A stretch of 6,459 nt of DNA. It comes from Candidatus Gastranaerophilales bacterium. Its GTDB lineage: Bacteria; Cyanobacteriota; Vampirovibrionia; Gastranaerophilales; Gastranaerophilaceae. The DNA is taken from the NCBI GenBank assembly GCA_900752845.1, contig CAADWU010000045.1:1-6459 (forward strand), given 5' to 3'. The position numbers were made by a program, and so were the translations under genes. The notes beneath the pieces were generated by a model that was given only the letters and a program-made list of their open reading frames with translations, did no database searches and was not told the origin of the DNA. Shown in pieces: positions 1-5,283 of the stretch; the first letter of the stretch is position 1; each line of letters starts with the position of its first letter.

Positions 1-1
1 A

Positions 2-1123
2 AAGTTTAATTTGTGTGCGGTTTTGTTAATTTGTGTGTTAGCATTTTGCGGCTGTCAAAAACAAGATAATAAAACTGTAGTACAATTTGCAAGCTGGGGT
101 TCTAAATCTGAAGTTGACATTTTAAAGCCGATATTATCAGACTTTGAAAAAGAAAATCCTGACATAAAAGTCGATTTCATGCATATACCTCAAAACTACT
201 TCCAGAAAATACATTTGCTTTTTGCTTCAAACACAGCACCTGATGTTATTTTCATCAATAATCAATATTTGCCTGTATACGCAAATGCCGGACTACTTGA
301 AGAATTACATGCTTCAAACGGGTTTTACCAAAAATCTTTAGAGGCTTTAACTGTGAACGGCAAACTTTATGCAATACCTCGTGATGTTTCTAATTTAGTA
401 ATTTATTACAACAAAAATATTTTTGATAAAAAACATATACCATATCCGTCAGCAAACTGGACTTTTGATGACTTTTTGAATACAGCTCAAAAACTTACGG
501 ATAATAACACTTTCGGCATAAGCTTTGACGAAGATCCTTTATTTTATCTTCCATACTTAATGAGTAACGACGGCGGATTTTTACCAGACGAAATAAATAA
601 ACCTGAAAGTCAAAGCGCACTTAATTTTTATGCGGATTTAAGAAAAAAATATCACGTAGCCCCTCTAAAATCAGAAAGTGCCAGTGCAACTATGGCACAG
701 TTATTTTTACAAAAACGCTTAGGAATGTATCTGTCGGGACGATGGATGGTGCCTAAATTCAGGGAAGAAGCAAAGTTTGATTGGGATATTGTACAGTTTC
801 CAAAAGGTACTAAAGGCAGTATAGTGCCGCTTGATGCATCAGGATGGGCAATTGCAAAATCATCAATGCACAAACAAGAAGCTTTAAAACTGGTTACTTA
901 TTTGTCTTCTACAGAAAGTTCTGAAAAATTTACAGAAAGCGGATTAATTGTGCCGGCAAGAGAAGATGTTGCAAATTCAAAATATTTTCTTGACGGCCAA
1001 AAACCTAAAAATGCAAAAGTTTTTACAGATATTATAAAAACATCAAAACCAACTCCGGTAAGAGCTGATTACAAAGAAATATTAGACAATTTAAAACAAA
1101 AAATGGAAGTGAGATTTAATTAA
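2..1123 (+). CDS. ABC transporter sugar-binding lipoprotein (family 1 solute-binding protein), 5' end cut by window edge
   Basis: This is probably the extracytoplasmic solute receptor of a carbohydrate ABC importer, tethered to a membrane by an N-terminal lipid. The frame is open to the window edge (K-F-N precedes the TTG at 11). The true start is therefore likely an ATG just outside the window, giving a normal basic n-region; TTG 11 is not needed. A hydrophobic stretch ends in A-F-C-G-C, a plausible lipobox with phenylalanine at -3 and the lipidated cysteine at codon 53-55. Family 1 (MalE/UgpB-like) marks follow: VVQFASWGS near the N-terminus, APDVIFINNQ, NAGLLEEL, YAIPRDVSNLVIYYNKNIF, NWTFDDFLNTAQKLT, then GRWMVPKF and DASGWAIAKSS late in the protein. 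About 374 residues are visible, slightly short for the family (usually about 400-430). No permease or ATPase lies downstream, so partners must be upstream or elsewhere. The family call is firm; the ligand cannot be read from sequence, and glycerol-3-phosphate or oligosaccharides are equally possible. Confidence 0.88.
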   Translation, partial: KFNLCAVLLICVLAFCGCQKQDNKTVVQFASWGSKSEVDILKPILSDFEKENPDIKVDFMHIPQNYFQKIHLLFASNTAPDVIFINNQYLPVYANAGLLEELHASNGFYQKSLEALTVNGKLYAIPRDVSNLVIYYNKNIFDKKHIPYPSANWTFDDFLNTAQKLTDNNTFGISFDEDPLFYLPYLMSNDGGFLPDEINKPESQSALNFYADLRKKYHVAPLKSESASATMAQLFLQKRLGMYLSGRWMVPKFREEAKFDWDIVQFPKGTKGSIVPLDASGWAIAKSSMHKQEALKLVTYLSSTESSEKFTESGLIVPAREDVANSKYFLDGQKPKNAKVFTDIIKTSKPTPVRADYKEILDNLKQKMEVRFN

Positions 1124-1125
1124 AT

Positions 1126-1935
1126 ATGAAAGAATATGACTTTTACATAGTTCCGACACCAATAGGAAATCTTGGAGATATAACAAACAGAGCAATAGAA
1201 GTTTTAAAATCCGTTGACATCATTGCATGTGAAGACATGAGAGTAACACAGAAACTTCTTAACCATTTCGATATAAAAACCAAATGTATTTCTTATCACA
1301 AATTTAATGAGAAAGAACGCATAAATTATTTTCTTGAAATTTTGGGTGAAGGTAAAAAAATCGCTCTTGTTTCAGATGCCGGCACTCCGTTATTTTGTGA
1401 CCCCGGAGCAATAATTGTTGAAGAATTAAGAAAACATAATTATACAGTAACGGCACTTGCAGGAGCCAATGCAGTCGCAACATTTCTTTCTCAGGTTCCA
1501 AGAGAAGATGAAGACTTTTTGTTTGCAGGGTTTCTGCCCAAAACAAAAACCCAAATAGAAAATCTTTTAAAGAAATATAAAACCACTGATATTGTATTTT
1601 ATGACTCGCCAAACAGAATTTTAAATACGCTTGAAGTCATAAAAGAATCAAGACCGCAAGCTTCCTGTGGAGTTGGCAGGGAACTGACAAAAGTTTTTGA
1701 AGAAATTGTGATTGACAAAACCGAAAATATTATAGAGCATTTTAAAAACAATGTGTTAAAAGGTGAAATTGTCGGTATCGTATTCAGAGAAAAAAATAAC
1801 TCTGATGATATAGATATTAATGAAAAAATAGAAATTTTAAAATCAAAAGGGTTTAAAGCAAAAGAAATTTCCGTAATTTTATCAGAGCTTTACAAAATCA
1901 ATAAAAACGACGTCTATAAAAGATGCTTGCATTAA
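1126..1935 (+). CDS. rsmI: 16S rRNA (cytidine1402-2'-O)-methyltransferase RsmI
   Basis: A cytoplasmic SAM-dependent enzyme of the tetrapyrrole-methylase fold that 2'-O-methylates C1402 in the ribosomal decoding centre. The 269 residues are close to the usual 270-290. Family motifs appear in order: PTPIGNLGDIT (10-20), ACEDMRVTQKLL (34-45), SDAGTP (83-88) with DPG (92-94), the LAGANAV loop (111-117), FAGFLPKT (133-140), YDSPNRI (159-165), RELTKVFEE (185-193) and KGEIVGIV (212-219). A small helical C-terminal domain (about 231-269) matches the one that ends many RsmI proteins. The loop that is normally LPG-x-SA reads LAGANA, so the proline and serine are replaced; the fold and the other motifs are intact. 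The ATG lies two bases after the upstream lipoprotein stop, so the two genes are probably cotranscribed; the nearest SD-like run (GGAAGTGAG, 1104-1112) is distant and weak, which suggests translational coupling. CobA/CysG-type methylases are excluded by the RsmI-specific GNLGD and RELTK motifs. Confidence 0.95.
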   Translation: MKEYDFYIVPTPIGNLGDITNRAIEVLKSVDIIACEDMRVTQKLLNHFDIKTKCISYHKFNEKERINYFLEILGEGKKIALVSDAGTPLFCDPGAIIVEELRKHNYTVTALAGANAVATFLSQVPREDEDFLFAGFLPKTKTQIENLLKKYKTTDIVFYDSPNRILNTLEVIKESRPQASCGVGRELTKVFEEIVIDKTENIIEHFKNNVLKGEIVGIVFREKNNSDDIDINEKIEILKSKGFKAKEISVILSELYKINKNDVYKRCLH

Positions 1936-1962
1936 GCTGTTATCAAGAGTTTGCAGGCTTCT
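1921..1962 (+). other. Candidate stem-loop at the 3' end of rsmI
   Basis: Bases 1921-1931 can pair with 1952-1962, giving nine Watson-Crick pairs, one G-T wobble and one T-T mismatch, around a loop of about 20 bases. The stem begins in the last rsmI codons. No T-run follows directly (the next is 1999-2005), so it is not a canonical intrinsic terminator. It could protect the 3' end, be a weak terminator, or be chance. Confidence 0.25.
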
Positions 1963-1991
1963 CATCCAAATGAATTAAATAAAATTAATAT

Positions 1992-2020
1992 ATTCCACTT
2001 TTTTTAATTTATGATATAAT
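1992..2020 (+). promoter_or_regulatory. Candidate extended -10 promoter for the bamA operon
   Basis: A perfect TATAAT at 2015-2020 is preceded by TG at 2012-2013, the TG-n-TATAAT extended -10 arrangement of housekeeping sigma promoters. The best -35 match at a 17-base spacing is ATTCCA (1992-1997), only three of six to TTGACA, which an extended -10 can tolerate. It lies in the only intergenic region over 100 bases and about 40 bases upstream of the bamA start, so transcription would begin near 2026-2028. In AT-rich DNA a TATAAT can occur by chance; the TG and the location favour a real promoter. Confidence 0.55.
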
Positions 2021-2033
2021 ATTTTTAGAATAG

Positions 2034-2039
2034 TATAAT
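2034..2039 (+). promoter_or_regulatory. Second TATAAT box upstream of bamA
   Basis: A second perfect TATAAT sits 19 bases after the first. It lacks the TG extension and a recognisable -35 at 16-18 bases. Transcripts from it would start near 2046, leaving a leader of under 20 bases just containing the ribosome-binding site. It may be a secondary promoter or a chance match. Confidence 0.25.
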
Positions 2040-2048
2040 GAAGTTTTT

Positions 2049-2055
2049 AAGGTAG
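2049..2055 (+). promoter_or_regulatory. Ribosome-binding site fixing the TTG start of bamA
   Basis: AAGGTAG lies seven bases upstream of TTG 2063, a normal spacing. An in-frame TAA at 2048-2050 closes the frame upstream, and no ATG or GTG lies between it and the TTG. The next in-frame ATGs (codons 18 and 19) would remove most of the signal peptide, so TTG is the supported start. Confidence 0.65.
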
Positions 2056-2062
2056 ATATTTC

Positions 2063-4006
2063 TTGAATTCACTGAACAAATTATATATATCCTTAATAGC
2101 CCTGTTACTGGTTATGATGTGTCCGTTACAGAGTGCAGCTAAAGGAAATTTCTGGGGAGATACGGTAAATTATGACATACATGAAGTACAATCTCCTGCT
2201 GCATCAGAAGTTAGCGGTACACCCGTAACTTCAGGTTCTGTAAGCACGAGTGATAAAAGAGTTTTAAAAAATATTGAAATTTACGGTAACAATGTAATTG
2301 ATACATCCGTAATCTTAGATAAAATGAAAATGCAAAAGGGTGATGTATATACACGTAATGCAGTTCAATCTGACCTTAAAGCAATATATGAACTTGGTTT
2401 TTTCTCAGAAAAAATGAAAGCTATTCCAGTCAATAATTCAGACGGCACTGTTACCTTAAAAATTATGCTTGAAGAAAATGCCCCTGTAACCGACTTTACT
2501 ATTGAAGGAAACACTGTAGTATCTACCGACGAAGTACTATCTTACCTTATGCCTATGAAAGGCAAACCCCAAAACATAGCTGAAATTAATGAAGCAATTG
2601 CAAAAATTCAAGAATGCTACAGTTCAAAAGGCTACATCTTAGCAAGAATAGACTCTGTTTCCGATGATCCGGACGGTACGGTTAATGTAAGCATCAAAGA
2701 AGGTCTTATTGACAAAATCATGATTGCCGGCAACGAAAAAACAAAAGATTATGTTATTGAACGAAATATTTTAACCGAGCCGGGTATGGTTTATAATGAA
2801 AATCTTCTTAAGCAGGATTTGGTAAGACTTTATGCAACACAGGCATTTAAAGATGTAACAAGAGAAATTGAACCGACCGAAAATCCTGATATCTACAATA
2901 TTACAATCAATGTAGAAGAACAAAGAACAGCAAGCATATCAGTAGGCGGCGGTGTTGACTCCGTTACAGGTGTTTTCGGTTCTGTAGGTATTGCCGATAA
3001 TAACTTCTTAGGCAGAGCCGAAAGAATTTCATTAAACGGTATCGCAGGTACAGGTGTAATTCTTAATGACTCATCTATCAAAAGACGTATGAATTTGCAG
3101 GCTGAATTAAGCTACTTTAAGCCATACTTCTATAATGCTGATACTTCTTTAATGAGCAAAATCTTCTATAGAGATTTCGGCAGCTATCAGGTTCCGTTGG
3201 CAATTGAACGCAGAGTAGGTCTTGAATCAACCGTTGCTCACAGAATGAAAAGCAACCCTCATGTAACATCTACATTCTCTTTAGGAATTGAAAATATTGA
3301 TGTTTCTGAAGGTGATAAAGGCAAAATTACTACTATGTATTCAAAATATAATATTCCGATTTCCGAACGTGCAAGACAATTGGAAGGCGGTTTATTCCTG
3401 TCATTGAGCCCTGCCGTATTATATGATACCCGAGATAATGCAACTGTTACAAGAAAAGGAACAATGGCAAGCTTACGCTTTGACGAAGAAGTCGGTGTTA
3501 TTGACTTTGACAAAACTCACGGTAAATTAACCGGTATGGTTAAACAATATATACCTGTCGGCAAAAAATCTTCATTATCTTTCACAGCAAAAGGCGGCGG
3601 AAAAATTCATGGCGACAATATGCCTGAAGTAATGGCATACAGATTAGGCGGTCCATATACTGTCAGAGGTTTCAAAATGAGCGGTGTCGGTACCGGTGAT
3701 GCTTTCATTATGGGTAGCGCAGAATTTGCAACACCAATTCCGTTCCTCGACAGAACAAGAATTAACTTCTTAAATAACTTAAGATTTACTGTATGGGCTG
3801 ATGCAGGTAAAATCTTTAACCCTTCAATCACAGACAAAATTTACGACAGACCGCTTTATGCAGTATCTGCCGGTGTTGGTTTAAAACTGTATATTCCTGG
3901 AATGGGTCCTCTATCTATCGATTACGGTATCCCGCTTACAAATCCGGGTGACAACGGTAATAAAAACGGTTACTTTACTTTCGGCGTAGGCGATATAATG
4001 TATTAA
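2063..4006 (+). CDS. bamA: Outer membrane protein assembly factor BamA (Omp85 family, three POTRA domains)
   Basis: The central, outer-membrane subunit of the machinery that folds and inserts beta-barrel proteins. It starts at TTG and has a signal peptide (hydrophobic 8-20, likely cleavage after Ala26 in Q-S-A-A/K). A low-complexity Ser/Thr/Pro/Val linker (about 41-63) follows. Three POTRA domains come next at about 66-138, 141-214 and 215-287, each beginning with an I-x-I-x-G-N-like strand (IEIYGNNVID, FTIEGNTVV, IMIAGNEKT). The 16-strand barrel occupies about 290-647 and carries YDTRDN (454-459), the VRGF lid-loop motif (534-537) and GPLSIDYGIPL near the end. The length of 647 is shorter than the roughly 800 residues of five-POTRA proteobacterial BamA, and three POTRAs are typical of cyanobacterial Omp85. 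The last residue is Tyr rather than the common Phe/Trp. Linkage to ompH supports BamA over TamA or a two-partner-secretion TpsB protein. It is probably the first gene of the operon running to the right edge. Confidence 0.95.
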   Translation: MNSLNKLYISLIALLLVMMCPLQSAAKGNFWGDTVNYDIHEVQSPAASEVSGTPVTSGSVSTSDKRVLKNIEIYGNNVIDTSVILDKMKMQKGDVYTRNAVQSDLKAIYELGFFSEKMKAIPVNNSDGTVTLKIMLEENAPVTDFTIEGNTVVSTDEVLSYLMPMKGKPQNIAEINEAIAKIQECYSSKGYILARIDSVSDDPDGTVNVSIKEGLIDKIMIAGNEKTKDYVIERNILTEPGMVYNENLLKQDLVRLYATQAFKDVTREIEPTENPDIYNITINVEEQRTASISVGGGVDSVTGVFGSVGIADNNFLGRAERISLNGIAGTGVILNDSSIKRRMNLQAELSYFKPYFYNADTSLMSKIFYRDFGSYQVPLAIERRVGLESTVAHRMKSNPHVTSTFSLGIENIDVSEGDKGKITTMYSKYNIPISERARQLEGGLFLSLSPAVLYDTRDNATVTRKGTMASLRFDEEVGVIDFDKTHGKLTGMVKQYIPVGKKSSLSFTAKGGGKIHGDNMPEVMAYRLGGPYTVRGFKMSGVGTGDAFIMGSAEFATPIPFLDRTRINFLNNLRFTVWADAGKIFNPSITDKIYDRPLYAVSAGVGLKLYIPGMGPLSIDYGIPLTNPGDNGNKNGYFTFGVGDIMY

Positions 4007-4019
4007 TATAACAATCCTT

Positions 4020-4027
4020 AAGGAGGT
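4020..4027 (+). promoter_or_regulatory. Near-consensus Shine-Dalgarno for ompH
   Basis: AAGGAGGT, essentially a full anti-SD complement, sits four bases before ATG 4032. It is the strongest ribosome-binding site in the window and fits high output of an abundant periplasmic chaperone. Its first half is part of a 10-base perfect palindrome (TCCTTAAGGA, 4015-4024) that has no loop and so is unlikely to form a hairpin. Confidence 0.85.
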
Positions 4028-4031
4028 TTTT

Positions 4032-4493
4032 ATGAAAAAATTTAAATTAGCGGCACTATTAATGACGGCAGGATTATTCTTCACGTTTGGCAATCAGGCT
4101 GATGCTGCCGGTGTTGGTTACATAAACTATCAAAAAGTACAGGAAGGTTTTCCTTTTGCTCAACAAGCAGTGAAAGAAGTTGATGCAAAAGCTTTGGAAA
4201 TGCAGCAATATATGGTTGACAAAGAAAAACAATACAAAGCTTTAGACACACCATTGAAAAAACAAAACTTTGAAGAACAAACTGCACGTGAATTTAAGCT
4301 TAAAGAAGAAGCATATATGAGATTAAAAGCTCAAAAAGAAGAACAAATTTTCAACAAAATTCAAGCTGCAACAAAACAAGTTCTTGTAGAACAAAAACTT
4401 GATGCCATCGTTGATTACAGGGTAATCTTTGTTGGCGGTGTTGATGTAACAGATACTGTTCTTCAAAAATTAAAAAGCGGTCAAATTAAATAA
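4032..4493 (+). CDS. OmpH/Skp-family periplasmic chaperone
   Basis: This family holds unfolded outer-membrane proteins in the periplasm and delivers them towards the BAM complex. The protein has 153 residues, normal for OmpH/Skp. A classic signal peptide has the n-region MKKFK, a hydrophobic core at about 6-19 and cleavage after A-D-A (23-25). The mature protein opens with VGYINYQKV (28-36), the first beta strand of the trimerising body. A long charged helical hairpin (about 41-125, rich in K, E and Q) forms the tentacles, and the closing strands carry LDAIVDYRVIFVGGVDVTD, equivalent to the family's VV-x-G-x-DVT ending. The gene lies 25 bases after bamA, the typical bamA-ompH order in diderm bacteria, which supports the role. 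It could be called ompH, skp or hlpA; the choice is only nomenclature. Confidence 0.9.
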   Translation: MKKFKLAALLMTAGLFFTFGNQADAAGVGYINYQKVQEGFPFAQQAVKEVDAKALEMQQYMVDKEKQYKALDTPLKKQNFEEQTAREFKLKEEAYMRLKAQKEEQIFNKIQAATKQVLVEQKLDAIVDYRVIFVGGVDVTDTVLQKLKSGQIK

Positions 4494-4497
4494 GGAG
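4492..4497 (+). promoter_or_regulatory. Ribosome-binding site of the nucleoside phosphorylase gene, overlapping the ompH stop
   Basis: AAGGAG shares two bases with the ompH TAA (4491-4493) and is five bases before ATG 4503. Ribosomes finishing ompH would pass directly over it, which suggests translational coupling. Confidence 0.7.
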
Positions 4498-4502
4498 CAT
4501 AG

Positions 4503-5273
4503 ATGAAATATTCGCAAGAAGGAAAACAATACCATATTGGTCTTAAAAACGGTGACGTCGGTGAGTATGTAATTTTGCCGGGAGATCCTAAAAGATGCAA
4601 AAAAATTGCCGAATATTTTGACAATGCAGAATTTATTGCTGATAACAGAGAATATACCACCTATACAGGATATTTAGACGGTACGAAAGTCAGTGTCACC
4701 TCAACAGGTATAGGTGGTCCTTCTGCTGCAATCGCAATGGAAGAACTTGTAAAAGTCGGAGCTAAGACATTTATAAGAGTAGGTACTTGCGGTGGTATGG
4801 ATTTAAATGTAAAAGGCGGCGATATTGTCATTGCAACCGGTGCAATAAGAATGGAAGGCACCAGCAAAGAATATGCACCGATTGAATTTCCTGCTGTCGC
4901 CAATTTAGATATTACATGCTCGCTTGTTGAAGCTGCAAAAAAATTGAATTACACATATCATACAGGTGTAGTTGAATGCAAAGACTCGTTCTACGGTCAG
5001 CATGATCCGCAAAGGATGCCTGTAAACTATGAATTATTAAACAAATGGGAAGCATGGAAAAAACTCGGATGTCTTGCATCTGAAATGGAATCAGCAGCCT
5101 TATTTATAGTAGCAAGCACATTAAATGTTAAAGCCGGTTCGGTATTTTTAACAGTTGCTAATCAGGAAAGAGAAAAACAAAACCTTGAAAATCCTGTTGT
5201 TCACGACACAGATTCAGCTATAAAAACAGCAATTGAAGCTTTAAAAATTCTTATAGCAAACGACAAAAAATAG
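4503..5273 (+). CDS. udp: Nucleoside phosphorylase, uridine phosphorylase type
   Basis: A cytoplasmic pyrimidine-salvage enzyme that probably cleaves uridine with phosphate to uracil and ribose-1-phosphate. The 256 residues match the hexameric NP-I family (E. coli Udp is 253). Visible features are LPGDPKR (25-31), NREYTTYTG (48-56), [16 protein letters not shown] (67-82), IRVGTCGG (91-98), IEFPAVA (127-133) and SEMESAALF (193-201). By alignment with E. coli Udp, the phosphate-binding residues would be Arg31, Arg49, Arg92 and Thr95, and the ribose-binding EME is at 194-196. The base-recognition region differs: E. coli has a G-Q-E-R segment, here it is [11 protein letters not shown] (163-173), a form I associate with uridine phosphorylases of anaerobic gut bacteria. 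Substrate preference (uridine, thymidine or another nucleoside) is therefore less certain than the family. The gene lies nine bases after ompH, inside an envelope operon where its role is not obvious, and ends with TAG. Confidence 0.88.
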   Translation: MKYSQEGKQYHIGLKNGDVGEYVILPGDPKRCKKIAEYFDNAEFIADNREYTTYTGYLDGTKVSVTSTGIGGPSAAIAMEELVKVGAKTFIRVGTCGGMDLNVKGGDIVIATGAIRMEGTSKEYAPIEFPAVANLDITCSLVEAAKKLNYTYHTGVVECKDSFYGQHDPQRMPVNYELLNKWEAWKKLGCLASEMESAALFIVASTLNVKAGSVFLTVANQEREKQNLENPVVHDTDSAIKTAIEALKILIANDKK

Positions 5274-5276
5274 GAG
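5271..5276 (+). promoter_or_regulatory. Ribosome-binding site of the FlhA-like gene, overlapping the udp stop
   Basis: TAGGAG contains the TAG stop of the preceding gene and is seven bases before ATG 5284. The heptamer GGAGCAT occurs in the same place before the two successive genes (4494-4500 and 5273-5279). The spacing favours ATG 5284 over the next in-frame ATG at 5299. Confidence 0.65.
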
Positions 5277-5283
5277 CATCAAT

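Noticed and set aside
11..13. TTG as the start of the lipoprotein gene
   Set aside because: The frame stays open to the window edge with Lys-Phe-Asn ahead of it, which fits a signal-peptide n-region beginning outside the window; no ribosome-binding site is visible before the TTG.
1936..2005. Canonical intrinsic terminator after rsmI
   Set aside because: The stem at 1921-1962 is not followed directly by a T-run, and the T-run at 1999-2005 is preceded only by a weak A+T-only stem.
4015..4024. TCCTTAAGGA palindrome as an operator or hairpin
   Set aside because: It has no loop, so it cannot fold on itself usefully, and half of it is simply the Shine-Dalgarno of ompH.
652..4287. Several minus-strand open frames of 60-102 codons within the lipoprotein, rsmI, bamA and ompH genes
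   Set aside because: Each lies inside or mostly inside a confidently identified + strand gene, and none gives a recognisable protein.
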